In this document: positions 8,586 to 18,177 of the stretch, one piece after another
How the letters are laid out: each line of letters opens with the position of its first letter
Position numbering within the stretch: position 1 is the stretch's first letter
Origin: an uncultured Eubacteriales bacterium
GTDB taxonomy: Bacteria > Bacillota > Clostridia > Oscillospirales > Acutalibacteraceae
Direction: 5' to 3'
Assembly: GCA_900314355.1 (NCBI GenBank)
Contig: OMUY01000096.1
Coordinates: 1-64,000, forward strand
DNA length: 64,000 nt
Notes under the pieces: generated by a model
The model's database searches: none
What the model was told of the DNA's origin: nothing
Seen by the model: the letters and a program-made list of their open reading frames with translations, nothing else
Program-made: the position numbers and the translations under genes

Positions 8586-9524
8586 ATGAAAAAACTTACA
8601 ATGATAGTCCCGTGCTACAACGAGGGAGAAGTTCTTCCGTTATTTTACGACGAGACTTCAAAAGTTTTAAAGGGTCTTGACTCAAAGTATGATTACGAGC
8701 TTTTGTTCGTAGACGACGGCAGCGGCGACGACACTTTAAAAAAGATAATGTCTTTTGCCGAAAAAGACGAAAAGGTAAAATACATATCATTTTCAAGAAA
8801 TTTCGGAAAAGAGTCCGCTATGTACGCGGGTCTCAAGATGTCTGAAGGCGACTACGTAGGACTTATTGACGCCGACCTTCAACATTCTCCCGAACTTATT
8901 CCCGATATGCTCAAAGCGGTAGACGAAGAAGGGTACGACGTAGCCGCTTCGAGGAGAACGGACAGAAAAGGGGAGGGAGGAATAAAAAGTTTTCTTTCGT
9001 CTCAATTCTACAAGGTTATCAATAAGATTTCCGATACATATATAGACGACGGCGCTCAGGATTTCAGGATAATGTCGAGAAAAGTAGTTGACGCTATTCT
9101 TGAAATGACCGAAAAAGTCAGGTTCACGAAGGGAATTTTCAGCTGGGTAGGATTCAATACTAAATGGTTTGCTCACGAAAACAGGGAAAGAGCGGCAGGA
9201 ACATCAAAATGGAGTCTCAGAAAACTTATTAAGTACGCGGGCGACGGAATACTCGGTTTCACGACTAAGCCTCTGAAATGGCCGATATATTTGGGACTTA
9301 TTTCCCTTATACTTGCTTTGGCAGAGCTTATTGTGATTATCTGCCTTTCTGTCGGCGGAACGATTTCTGTTTTAAATCATCTGATATTGCTTTCGGTTTT
9401 GCTTATAGGCGGCGTGACGCTTGTTTCAATCGGAGTAGGCGGCATGTACCTTGCGAGAACTTACACCGAAACTCAGAACAGACCCGTATTCATAGTTTCA
9501 AAAACAAATATAGAAAAAAAATAA
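8586..9524 (+). CDS. Family 2 glycosyltransferase (GtrB/DPM1-like, membrane-anchored)
   Basis: A 312-residue enzyme with an N-terminal GT-A domain and two C-terminal membrane helices (about residues 230-290). Motifs: MIVPCYNEGEVLP at the start, LLFVDDGSGDDTL, FSRNFGKESAMYAGL, the metal-binding DADLQHSPELI and QDFRIMSRK. This is the pattern of bactoprenol-phosphate glucosyltransferases and dolichol-phosphate mannose synthases, which move a sugar from a nucleotide donor to undecaprenyl phosphate at the inner face of the membrane. The acceptor and sugar are inferred, not shown. AGGTGAAAA precedes the ATG. The ileS gene follows 47 bp downstream, possibly on the same transcript. Confidence 0.9.
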   Translation: MKKLTMIVPCYNEGEVLPLFYDETSKVLKGLDSKYDYELLFVDDGSGDDTLKKIMSFAEKDEKVKYISFSRNFGKESAMYAGLKMSEGDYVGLIDADLQHSPELIPDMLKAVDEEGYDVAASRRTDRKGEGGIKSFLSSQFYKVINKISDTYIDDGAQDFRIMSRKVVDAILEMTEKVRFTKGIFSWVGFNTKWFAHENRERAAGTSKWSLRKLIKYAGDGILGFTTKPLKWPIYLGLISLILALAELIVIICLSVGGTISVLNHLILLSVLLIGGVTLVSIGVGGMYLARTYTETQNRPVFIVSKTNIEKK

Positions 9525-9571
9525 CGATTAAGGCATATAATATTTTTTGAAAATAAATCGGAGGAAATAAA

Positions 9572-12500
9572 ATGGCGGATGAAGTAAACACCAACCTTAT
9601 AAAAATGGAACATGACGTTCTCAAATTTTGGGACGACAACGACTGTTTCGAAAAATTGAGAAAAAGGAACGAAGGAAATAAACGCTTCCGTTTCCTTGAC
9701 GGTCCTATCACGGCGAATAACCCCATGGGAATACATCACGCATGGGGCAGATCTTTAAAGGATATTTTCATAAGATACCACGCTATGAAAGGCTATGACT
9801 GCAGGTATCAGAACGGATTTGATTCTCAGGGTCTATGGGTCGAGGTCGGTGTTGAAAAAGATCTCGGATTCAAGTCGAAAAGAGATATTGAAAAATACGG
9901 AATTGACAAATTTACAAGAGCATGCGAAGACAGAGTAAAGAAATATTCATCCGTCATCACAGAGCAGTCAAAGAGACTCGGTCAGTGGATGGATTGGGAT
10001 AATTCCTATTTCACAAACACCGACGAAAATATTCAGGGAATATGGTACTTCCTTAAAAAATGTGACGACAACGGCTGGATAGAGCAGGAATACAAGCCTA
10101 TGCCGTGGTGTCCGAGATGCGGAACGTCGCTTTCGGAACATGAGATGACAGGCTCCTACAAGATGATTACCCATAATTCGGTATTCTTCAAACTTCCGCT
10201 TGTCGAGCAGGATAAAAAAATACTTGTATGGACCACAACGCCGTGGACATTGTCGTCAAATGCGGCGCTCGCCGTAAATCCCGAAATAGATTATGTCGAG
10301 GTTAAAATCAAGTCGGACGACAAGCCAATATATCTCGCTAAAAATGCGATTAAATACCTCGGTGACGACAAGCTTGAAGTCGTCAGAGGACTTAAAGGTT
10401 CGGAGCTTGTAGGACTTCATTACGAAACATGCTTCCCCGAGTTTGAAAAACAGCAGGGCGTGGATCACAAGATAGTCGCCTGGGAAGACGTAGCCGCGGA
10501 CGAAGGAACGGGAGTAGTCCACATAGCTCCCGGATGCGGACTCGAGGACTTCCAGTTAGGTCAGAGAGAAGGTATTTCCCTCATTATGCCTGTTGACGAC
10601 CTCGGAATTTTCCTCCCCGGATTCGGCTTTATGACAGGCAAAGACAGCCATACGATAGCTCAGGAAGTTTTCGACGAGCTTGAAAAGAGAAATAAGCTTT
10701 ACAAGATAATGCCTATAAATCACTCTTATCCCGTATGCTGGAGATGCAAATCCGAAGTTATTTTCCGCTGCGTACCCGCATGGTATATAAGAACGGAAGA
10801 GCTCAAGCCGAGACTTATAAAAGCCGCGAATACCGTAAAGTGGGAACCCGAGGCAAACGGAAAGAGAATGGTTGACTGGCTCACCAATATGGGCGACTGG
10901 AATATTTCAAGAAAACGTTATTACGGTCTTCCTCTGCCTTTCTATAATTGCGAATGCGGTCATACGACAGTCGTAGGCTCAAAAGAAGAACTCAGAAAAC
11001 TCGCCGTTGATCCAAAGACCGTTGACGACCTTCCCGAACTCCACAGACCGTGGATTGACAATGTGAAAATCAGATGCCCCAAGTGCGGAAGAGAAGTGTC
11101 GAGAATTCCCGACATCGGCGACGTATGGATGGATGCGGGAATTGTTCCGTTCACTACTTTGGGCTACTTTAAAGACAAAGAGGAATGGAAGAAAAACTTC
11201 CCGGCGGAGTGGATAACCGAAATGAGAGAGCAGGTAAGACTCTGGTGGTACGCTATGCTTTTCATGTCCGTCGTAATTGAGGACAGAGCTCCTTATGAGA
11301 GAACTCTCGGATTCAATTCAGTCGTAGCCGAGGACGGTTCCAAATTCTCAAAAACCGGATTTATGATTAAATTCGACGAGGCCGCGGAGAAAATCGGCGC
11401 CGACACTATCAGATATATGTACGCCGGCGCTCCTATCACAAACGACGTCCGCTTCGGATATAATCTCGGCGACGAGGCGAGAAGAAAACTTCTCTCGTTT
11501 ATGAATATATATACTTTCTTTGAGACGTACGCTTCAATAGATAAGCCCGACCTCACGAATTTCACTCCCGACGTAAATAAAATGACGCTTATTGATAAGT
11601 GGCTTGTACTAAGAACTAATCAGTTCGCCGATATTGCGGAAAAATATCTCGACGACTACAAGACATATCCTGTTGTAAAGGAATTTGAGACGTTTGTAGA
11701 CGATGTGTCAAACTGGTACATCAGAACAAACAGAAGAAGATTCTGGAAAACGGAAAACGGCGAAGATAAGATGACGGCTTACTGGACATTGAAGTACGCT
11801 TTAATCACATCTTCGAGATGTATGGCTCCCATTATTCCGTTTATGACAGAATATATCTGGCAGAATGTCGAAAGAAAAGTAAATAAAAACGCGGAAATTT
11901 CCGTTCACCTCAGCGGATGGCCGGAAAAATTCGATAAAGTCGTTGACGACACAGTTCTCGAGAACACTAAGGTTTCAAGAGAAGTGATTTCCGTCGCCAT
12001 GAGACTCAGAAACGAAAAACAGCTCAAGGTAAGACAGCCGCTTTCTACTATATATATCTGCTGCGGAAAAGAAACGGAAGATAAAATTAAGAATTTCGAG
12101 AAAAATATCCTCGACGAGCTCAACATCAGAAATATTGTTTACACAGAGGATAAATCAGTTCTTGAGGAAAATTATCTCACCGTAAACTTTAAGAAAGCCG
12201 GAGCCGTCCTCAAAAAAGACGTAAACAAAATGAAACAGACTTTGCTTGACCTGAGCGCGGAGGAAATGAAGGAAAAGACCGAAAAAGTCAAGGCGGGCGA
12301 AAAAGTCACTTTCGACGGATGGGACGGGGAGTACGATCCCGAGCTTTTCACAGTCGAGTCGAGACCCAAAAACAATATCGCATCGGCTGAATTTTCGGAA
12401 GGCGCTCTCGGACTTGACACCAACCTCACAGACGAGCTTATAAGAGACGGTGTAATAAGAGACGTCATTCGTCAGTGCCAGCTTGCGAGGAAAGAGGCCG

Positions 12501-12703
12501 GATTTGACGTAAACCAGAGAATTTTAATCTCCATAAACTCCGATGATTCCGGCATTGTCTCGTCATTGAACGGCGCCGAGGAAAAGCTTTCTTCCGAGCT
12601 TCTTGCCGACAGCGTAACAATCGGTTCTGACATTGAAGGCGATTTCACAAAGGTCGTCGGCGAGGAAAACCAGAACATCAAAATTACAGTAAAAAAATCA
12701 TAA
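9572..12703 (+). CDS. ileS: Isoleucyl-tRNA synthetase with swapped HIGH motif (GIHH)
   Basis: A 1043-residue class I synthetase that charges tRNA-Ile. It has an N-terminal Rossmann domain, an editing domain (KILVWTTTPWTLSSNAALAV), zinc-ribbon cysteines (PWCPRCGTS, CWRCKSE, RCPKCGRE), the ISRKRYYG segment, a KMSKS equivalent KFSKT at 591-595, an anticodon-binding domain (NWYIRTNRRRFW) and a long C-terminal extension, as in eukaryote-like IleRS2. The usual HIGH motif reads GIHH at residues 53-56, i.e. the first His and the Gly are exchanged. This is known from work on bacterial IleRS2, where it accompanies very high mupirocin resistance. No T-box leader fits in the 47 bp upstream. GGAGG precedes the ATG. 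Confidence 0.92.
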   Translation: MADEVNTNLIKMEHDVLKFWDDNDCFEKLRKRNEGNKRFRFLDGPITANNPMGIHHAWGRSLKDIFIRYHAMKGYDCRYQNGFDSQGLWVEVGVEKDLGFKSKRDIEKYGIDKFTRACEDRVKKYSSVITEQSKRLGQWMDWDNSYFTNTDENIQGIWYFLKKCDDNGWIEQEYKPMPWCPRCGTSLSEHEMTGSYKMITHNSVFFKLPLVEQDKKILVWTTTPWTLSSNAALAVNPEIDYVEVKIKSDDKPIYLAKNAIKYLGDDKLEVVRGLKGSELVGLHYETCFPEFEKQQGVDHKIVAWEDVAADEGTGVVHIAPGCGLEDFQLGQREGISLIMPVDDLGIFLPGFGFMTGKDSHTIAQEVFDELEKRNKLYKIMPINHSYPVCWRCKSEVIFRCVPAWYIRTEELKPRLIKAANTVKWEPEANGKRMVDWLTNMGDWNISRKRYYGLPLPFYNCECGHTTVVGSKEELRKLAVDPKTVDDLPELHRPWIDNVKIRCPKCGREVSRIPDIGDVWMDAGIVPFTTLGYFKDKEEWKKNFPAEWITEMREQVRLWWYAMLFMSVVIEDRAPYERTLGFNSVVAEDGSKFSKTGFMIKFDEAAEKIGADTIRYMYAGAPITNDVRFGYNLGDEARRKLLSFMNIYTFFETYASIDKPDLTNFTPDVNKMTLIDKWLVLRTNQFADIAEKYLDDYKTYPVVKEFETFVDDVSNWYIRTNRRRFWKTENGEDKMTAYWTLKYALITSSRCMAPIIPFMTEYIWQNVERKVNKNAEISVHLSGWPEKFDKVVDDTVLENTKVSREVISVAMRLRNEKQLKVRQPLSTIYICCGKETEDKIKNFEKNILDELNIRNIVYTEDKSVLEENYLTVNFKKAGAVLKKDVNKMKQTLLDLSAEEMKEKTEKVKAGEKVTFDGWDGEYDPELFTVESRPKNNIASAEFSEGALGLDTNLTDELIRDGVIRDVIRQCQLARKEAGFDVNQRILISINSDDSGIVSSLNGAEEKLSSELLADSVTIGSDIEGDFTKVVGEENQNIKITVKKS

Positions 12704-12716
12704 TCAGACAAGTAAA

Positions 12717-13427
12717 TTGACACGAAATTTTGAATTGTCACCAAGACTAAAAGCGGCGGAGAATATGATGCGTCTTCGCCGCAACGCAGCTGACGTCGGC
12801 ACAGATCACGGATATCTGCCGGCGTTTCTTGCTATTAACGGACTTGCAGAAAAAATTTACGCCTCCGACGTAGCCGAAGGTCCGCTTGAAAATGCGAAAA
12901 AAACTTTTGAAAAACTGAATGTTTCAGATAAGATAAATTTAATAAAGTCTGACGGTCTTGAAAATATCCCGGATGACGCAGATGAAATTTTTATTTTGGG
13001 CATGGGAGGATTTCTTATTTCAGAAATACTTTTCGACTCGAAATTTATCAGAAACAGCAGCGTTCATCTTATTCTTCAGCCAATGACACGTTCCGAGGAC
13101 GTGAGAAAATTTTTATGGGACAACTTATTTGAAATAGACCGGGAGTGCTGCGTCGAGGACGGCGGAAGGGTTTACGCCGTAATCAGCGCCTATTATACCG
13201 GCAAAAAAGAATATCACAGTTCTTTTTCTTATTACGTAGGCGAAAAGATGGATTTTTCGGGTTTGATTCCGTCTCCGGAAATAAAATACGCCGTAAAGCA
13301 GACGAAAATAGCGAAGGCGAGAATAGAAGGAATGAAACTTGAAAAAGACGGAAACTGCCGCGAAATCGAAGAGAACATAAAAAAATTTGAAAATATGTAT
13401 CCCGCGGTCAAGGAAAATTTAAAATAA
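12717..13427 (+). CDS. trmK: tRNA (adenine-N1)-methyltransferase TrmK
   Basis: A 236-residue SAM-dependent methyltransferase that modifies A22 in the D-loop of tRNAs. Motifs: LSPRLKAAENMM at the start, ADVGTDHGYLPAFL as the SAM-binding motif I, IYASDVAEGPLENA as motif II, and IFILGMGGFLISEIL, the family's glycine-rich block. A C-terminal coiled segment completes the length usual for TrmK. The start is TTG at 12717 with no clear ribosome binding site, 13 bp after ileS, so translation may depend on ileS readthrough. The Nif3-family gene follows 41 bp later, a pairing common in Bacillota. Confidence 0.9.
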   Translation: MTRNFELSPRLKAAENMMRLRRNAADVGTDHGYLPAFLAINGLAEKIYASDVAEGPLENAKKTFEKLNVSDKINLIKSDGLENIPDDADEIFILGMGGFLISEILFDSKFIRNSSVHLILQPMTRSEDVRKFLWDNLFEIDRECCVEDGGRVYAVISAYYTGKKEYHSSFSYYVGEKMDFSGLIPSPEIKYAVKQTKIAKARIEGMKLEKDGNCREIEENIKKFENMYPAVKENLK

Positions 13428-13468
13428 TTCCCGAATAATAGAACATAAATATCAAACATGGTGAAAAA

Positions 13469-14218
13469 ATGAAGCTAAAGGTAATTTACGATTATATTGA
13501 CTCTTTTGCTCCTTATTCAACACAATGGTCAAGGGACAATTCCGGTCTTCAGACAGGTTCATTTGATGACGATATTTCCCGTATCGTGATAAGCCTTGAC
13601 CTGACATTGGGAGCGGTCGCATTCGCAAGAGAAAAAGGCGCTCAGCTTATAATCAACCATCACCCCGTTCTCTTCAACAAAACAGGTTTTGTGGAAAGAG
13701 GAACGCCGCTTTACGAGGCCGTAAGAAATTCGATAGATGTTTTAGCGTCTCATACAAATCTTGATTTTGCAGAAGGCGGAGTGAACGATACTTTATGCAA
13801 AATGTTAAGTCTTGGCAACGTAAAAACTTTTTCGGACGGAGAATGCGACTGTCTGAGACTCGGCGAGCTTGATAATTTTATGACAGACACGGAATTTGCG
13901 TCATACGTTTCGGGCAAACTTTCGACCCACTGCGTCTACACTCCCACAGACAGAAAAATAAAAAAAGTCATGGTGTGCTCCGGCGCGGGCGGCGAATACG
14001 TCTCAAATGCCTACGATTTCGGCGCCGACGCGTTTGTCACGGGTGAGGCAAGACATCATGAGCTTCTTGAGGGAAAAAGGCTTGGTATATGTCTCGTGTC
14101 CGCCGGACATTACGAGACCGAGGACCCGATTGTACACGTATTAAAGGAAAATCTGGAAGAAAAATTCAGACGGCTCGAAATTTTTGAATACCACGAGAAG
14201 CCGGCGGAATATATTTGA
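13469..14218 (+). CDS. Nif3-like dinuclear metal-centre protein
   Basis: A 249-residue protein of the NIF3/DUF34 family, which forms hexameric rings with two metal ions per subunit. Metal-binding motifs are present: LIINHHPVLF near residue 65, SHTNLDFAEGGVND, and the C-terminal SAGHYETED. The protein lacks the extra PII-like insert found in some Bacillus homologues, being the short form. Its biochemical role is not settled; a link to GTP cyclohydrolase I or metal handling has been proposed for the family. GGTGA lies before the ATG. It probably shares a transcript with trmK and rqcH. Confidence 0.9.
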   Translation: MKLKVIYDYIDSFAPYSTQWSRDNSGLQTGSFDDDISRIVISLDLTLGAVAFAREKGAQLIINHHPVLFNKTGFVERGTPLYEAVRNSIDVLASHTNLDFAEGGVNDTLCKMLSLGNVKTFSDGECDCLRLGELDNFMTDTEFASYVSGKLSTHCVYTPTDRKIKKVMVCSGAGGEYVSNAYDFGADAFVTGEARHHELLEGKRLGICLVSAGHYETEDPIVHVLKENLEEKFRRLEIFEYHEKPAEYI

Positions 14219-14245
14219 TAATTTTGAAAAGGAGGCTTAAATCAA

Positions 14246-16003
14246 ATGGCGCTTGACGGAATTTTTCTGCACGATCTTTCAATAGAGCTTGCGAAAAAAA
14301 TAATAGGTTCAAGAGTGGACAGAATAAATCAGACCCAGAAAACAGAGCTGATTTTCTCTCTGAGAACGAGAGACGACAGATTTAAGCTGCTCGTTTCCGC
14401 GTCTTCAAACAGTCCGAGGCTGAACATCACAGATGAAAAAATAGAAAATCCGCCCAAACCGCCAATGTTCTGCATGCTTATGAGGAAACATCTTCAGGGT
14501 GCGGTCATTGAAGAAATAAACCAGGTCGGACTTGACAGAATACTTATGATAAATTTCATCGCCGTCAGCGAATTGGGCGAACACGTCATGAAAACTCTTG
14601 TCGTAGAGATAATGGCGCAGTACTCAAATATTATTCTTCTGAACGGGGACGGAAAAATTATCGACTCGATAAAAAGAGTTGATGAGACAAAGTCGTCGGT
14701 TAGACAGATATTGCCCGGACTTAAATACGAATTGCCTCCGAGACCCGATAAAATCAATCTTGAAAATTCTACCGCAGAAAACGCGGCGGATAAAATCTGC
14801 ATATCTCAAAGACCGCTTTCAAAGGCGATTCTTGACACGTTGGAAGGCGTCTCCCCGCTTGTCGCCCGCGAAATTCAGTCGAGGTGCGTGCCGGATGACA
14901 TCTCCGCATCTGAATTGAACGTGAGAGAAAAGGAAAAACTTCTCTTTGAACTCGATATTTTAAAAAACAATATCAAAAAAGGGAAAAGCGCTTCATTGAT
15001 GATACTCGATGAAAACGGAAAACCTAAGGATTTTTCGTATATGTTCATCACTATGTACGCGTCGGTATATAAGATGAAGGCGTACGTCGATATGTCAAGC
15101 CTTCTTGACGATTTCTATTCCGAGAGGGAGAGAATATCGAGAACGAAAGCTAAGGCGGAAGACCTTTTCAGAACAGTCGATTCACTTATAGAGCATTACT
15201 CGAGAAAACTTGATTACAGACTCGGCGACCTCGAAAAGTGCGGCGAAAAGGACGAAAAGAAAAAATACGCCGAATTGATAAACGCGAATTTATACGCGCT
15301 GAAAAAAGGCACCGGCGTTTACAAAGTGGAGGACTGGTACGACGACGGTAAAATAATCGAAATACCCGCAAGACCGGATAAAACGCCGGCTGAAAACTCT
15401 CGCATATATTTTAAGGAATACAGAAAATTAAAAACTGCCGAGATGAAACTCACGGAGCTTATTTCATCGTCTAAGGAAGATATAGAATACCTAAAAACAG
15501 TAAAGGATGAGCTTATGAGGTCTGAAACGGAGGCCGAAATAGCGGAGATAAGGCAGGAACTCACAGACGGCGGATATATAAAACAGTCTCAGAAAAACGG
15601 AAAAAATCAGAATTATAAAAAAAGCACGAAAAAGCTTCCGCCTCTTAAATTCAAATCGCCGTCGGGATTTGACGTTCTCGTAGGCAGAAACAATATCCAA
15701 AACGACAGACTGTCGCTCAAGATGTCGGAAAAATCCGACTACTGGTTCCACGTGCAGAAAGCTCCGGGGTCACATGTCATTCTTTCGCTGAACGGAAACG
15801 AGCCTGATGAAAAGGATATGGAATACGCCGCGCGCGTTGCAGTATATTTTTCTTCCGAAAGGGAATCGCCGTCGGCGGAGGTCGATTACACCAAAGTGAA
15901 AAATTTGAAAAAGCCAAACGGCGCAAAACCCGGATTTGTGATTTACCACGAATATTCATCTGTCCTTGAAAAACCTTTGAAACCGGACGATTACGACGAA
16001 TAA
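14246..16003 (+). CDS. rqcH: Ribosome-associated quality control protein RqcH (NFACT family)
   Basis: A 585-residue homologue of eukaryotic Rqc2, formerly annotated as fibronectin-binding protein. On stalled 50S subunits it directs addition of alanine tails to incomplete proteins. It has the NFACT-N domain (ALDGIFLHDLSIELAKKIIGSR, PPMFCMLMRKHLQGA), a helix-hairpin-helix segment (LEGVSPLVAREI), a coiled-coil middle and the NFACT-R domain (SGFDVLVGRNNIQND, KSDYWFHVQKAPGSHVIL, YTKVKNLKKPNGAKPGFVIY). AAGGAGG precedes the ATG. It is the third gene of a likely trmK-nif3-rqcH operon. Confidence 0.95.
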   Translation: MALDGIFLHDLSIELAKKIIGSRVDRINQTQKTELIFSLRTRDDRFKLLVSASSNSPRLNITDEKIENPPKPPMFCMLMRKHLQGAVIEEINQVGLDRILMINFIAVSELGEHVMKTLVVEIMAQYSNIILLNGDGKIIDSIKRVDETKSSVRQILPGLKYELPPRPDKINLENSTAENAADKICISQRPLSKAILDTLEGVSPLVAREIQSRCVPDDISASELNVREKEKLLFELDILKNNIKKGKSASLMILDENGKPKDFSYMFITMYASVYKMKAYVDMSSLLDDFYSERERISRTKAKAEDLFRTVDSLIEHYSRKLDYRLGDLEKCGEKDEKKKYAELINANLYALKKGTGVYKVEDWYDDGKIIEIPARPDKTPAENSRIYFKEYRKLKTAEMKLTELISSSKEDIEYLKTVKDELMRSETEAEIAEIRQELTDGGYIKQSQKNGKNQNYKKSTKKLPPLKFKSPSGFDVLVGRNNIQNDRLSLKMSEKSDYWFHVQKAPGSHVILSLNGNEPDEKDMEYAARVAVYFSSERESPSAEVDYTKVKNLKKPNGAKPGFVIYHEYSSVLEKPLKPDDYDE

Positions 16004-16018
16004 AAGGGAGGTCCTTTT

Positions 16019-18112
16019 TTGAATAAAACGTCAAGACAGGCAAAGTTTAAATTTACTTGCGTTTTGCTTGCGCTTCTTTTTGCTGTTTCCTCATTTTTCC
16101 CAGTCATGACATCGGCGGCGTCGTTCAACGCGACAGTATACGCGGCTGTCGACATAATAATTCAAAACGAGGGAAATTACGGCACCGTTGTCAAAAAAGA
16201 CGTAAACGCAGTAAGTCTCGGACTTTTGGGCTGGCACGCCACGAGAGCCCTTCAGCTGCTGCAGGAGATTGTCTCAAAAAACCCGGACAAGGCGCTTTCC
16301 GTTCTCGGTCCGGCTCTTTACAATGAGATAATAACAAAGTCGAATTGGGAGGGCAGAATATATAACGACGACGAGGCTGCGAGGACAGCTGTCCTTCTCA
16401 CGTCCGCCGAAGGCGTCGAGGTGCAGAACGAAAATGCGATAAACGATATTTCGGGCTATGTATCGCACGGCGAAAGGCTTGGCATTACCGAGTCCGAGGC
16501 TCTTGTTTTTTTCGCCGACTATCAAAATCAAAACGGCTACACCGGAGCGGAAAATTTTTACTACGAAGTAGTCAGGGGTACCGGAGATTATTCTCCCAAC
16601 CTATATGAACTTTACGAATTTTCCTCAAAAAATTCGAGAAGGACGAGGACGTATAATTTCTGCGCATCCATTAACTGGTCTGAATATTCTTCAAATCCTT
16701 TTGTTCCTCAGGACAGTACTCCGCCTAAAGTAAATAATTTAAAGCTCGTTTCCGTCACATCGGAAGGGTACGCCGTATCTTTCAGCTGCACGGATAACGT
16801 AAAAGTCGATAAGGTGTACGTACTTTCATATTACACCGATTCGGGCATGTCGTCCGCCAAATGGAAACAGCTTGAGGTTCAGTCGGGCGTTATGACGTCT
16901 TATGAGAAAATCTCCGATCTCGGCGGACGTTACGGCAATTATACGACTGTGGTATACGCGATAGACAAGCAGGGAAATTACGGCTCTGCGTCCATAAGCC
17001 CTGTGACTGTATCCCAAAAAGGAAATCAAACTACTGTAATCCCGCTTTCCGCTTCCGTTTCAATTTCTGCGTCAAAAGTAAATTTGGACGACGATATTGT
17101 ATTCGCCGCGTCGGCGTCAAACGGTTCCGGAAATTACGAATATGAATTTACGCTTTACAAAGACGGTGTAAAAGCAGGCGAGAGAAAATCATCCGATTAT
17201 CCTATTTTTACTGTTAAAGCAGACGAAAAAGGAAAATATTATGCCGTTGCGCAAGTAAAAGACAAGACCACGGGGAAAAGCTCCGAGGCAAAAAGCGACG
17301 AAATTGACGTATACAATTTGATAAATACAGGCGAATTGACGTCTGACAAGACGCAGTGCCATACGGGCGAAAACATCACATGGCAGCTGTATCCGTCCGG
17401 CGGGGAGGGAACTCTTGAATTTCAGTACGCCCTCTTGTCGGGCAACGAGCTTATAGAATCGACCGATTATACTTTTAATTCCTACTTTGAATACACGCCC
17501 GAAAAAAGCGGCGGCTATACTTTGTTCGTAAGGGTCAGGGATTCCGAAAAACACACCGAAATACAAAGAAGCTCGACAGTATTCGTTTTTGACCGCGTAA
17601 AAATGAACGGAGTCGAAATAAACAAAAAAAATTACTTTATCGGAATGAAGGTAACTTTATCTGCCGACGTCGAAGGCGGTTCAGACGAAAAACAGTATAG
17701 ATTTTTTATCTACCGCGACGGTGCTTTATTGTCTGATTCCGGCTTTATATCAGAAAACGAATTTTCGTTTTATCTTGAAAAAGGCGAATATTTTGCGGAG
17801 GCTGAGGTAAAAGACGGAGACGATGATTTGAAAGCCGAATCGGATAAGTTTGAAGTCTTGAAAAAACCCGAGTTGGGAGACGCGAATCTTGACGGAAAAG
17901 TGAACGCCTCGGATGCGCGTCTTGTTCTCAGGATATCCGCGAAGCTTGACAAAGCGCCCGAAAATCTTGAATATATATGCGACGTAAATTTTGACGGAAA
18001 AATTAACGCGTCCGATGCGAGAAAAATACTCAGATATTCCGCGAGAATAGAAGAACTGATCGAAAAAGAGCCGGAGAGCAGTTCACTGAATCACTTCAAT
18101 TCGATTATTTGA
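16019..18112 (+). CDS. Secreted lysozyme-like protein with Ig-like repeats and C-terminal dockerin
   Basis: A 697-residue exported protein. It has a signal peptide (about 1-34, ending TSAAS), then a ~180-residue domain beginning VDIIIQNEGNYG and AVSLGLLGWHATRALQLL, which resembles muramidase/lysozyme-superfamily domains; Glu51 is a candidate catalytic acid. Three or more beta-sandwich repeats follow (around 235, 345, 440 and 535), and the C-terminus is a complete type I dockerin (GDANLDGKVNASDARLVLR, CDVNFDGKINASDARKILR). I infer a peptidoglycan- or glycan-cleaving protein held on a cohesin scaffold; the enzymatic activity is not proven. The start is TTG with GGGAGGT upstream. Confidence 0.75.
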   Translation: MNKTSRQAKFKFTCVLLALLFAVSSFFPVMTSAASFNATVYAAVDIIIQNEGNYGTVVKKDVNAVSLGLLGWHATRALQLLQEIVSKNPDKALSVLGPALYNEIITKSNWEGRIYNDDEAARTAVLLTSAEGVEVQNENAINDISGYVSHGERLGITESEALVFFADYQNQNGYTGAENFYYEVVRGTGDYSPNLYELYEFSSKNSRRTRTYNFCASINWSEYSSNPFVPQDSTPPKVNNLKLVSVTSEGYAVSFSCTDNVKVDKVYVLSYYTDSGMSSAKWKQLEVQSGVMTSYEKISDLGGRYGNYTTVVYAIDKQGNYGSASISPVTVSQKGNQTTVIPLSASVSISASKVNLDDDIVFAASASNGSGNYEYEFTLYKDGVKAGERKSSDYPIFTVKADEKGKYYAVAQVKDKTTGKSSEAKSDEIDVYNLINTGELTSDKTQCHTGENITWQLYPSGGEGTLEFQYALLSGNELIESTDYTFNSYFEYTPEKSGGYTLFVRVRDSEKHTEIQRSSTVFVFDRVKMNGVEINKKNYFIGMKVTLSADVEGGSDEKQYRFFIYRDGALLSDSGFISENEFSFYLEKGEYFAEAEVKDGDDDLKAESDKFEVLKKPELGDANLDGKVNASDARLVLRISAKLDKAPENLEYICDVNFDGKINASDARKILRYSARIEELIEKEPESSSLNHFNSII

Positions 18113-18137
18113 CAATCGTATAAAGTGATTATATAAT
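18109..18137 (+). promoter_or_regulatory. Strong promoter for the two-domain glycosyltransferase
   Basis: TTGACA (18109-18114), 17 bp, TATAAT (18132-18137): a consensus sigma70 promoter whose -35 overlaps the previous stop codon. An interrupted inverted repeat (AATCACTT near 18090 and AAGTGATT at 18123-18130, with CGATT/AATCG inside) encloses the -35. Confidence 0.85.
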
Positions 18138-18177
18138 TTAAAAAAATAAATCGCCGTTCGTACGGCTTGGGGAAGTT

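Noticed and set aside
9525..9571. T-box leader before ileS
   Set aside because: Only 47 bp separate the genes, too short for a T-box.
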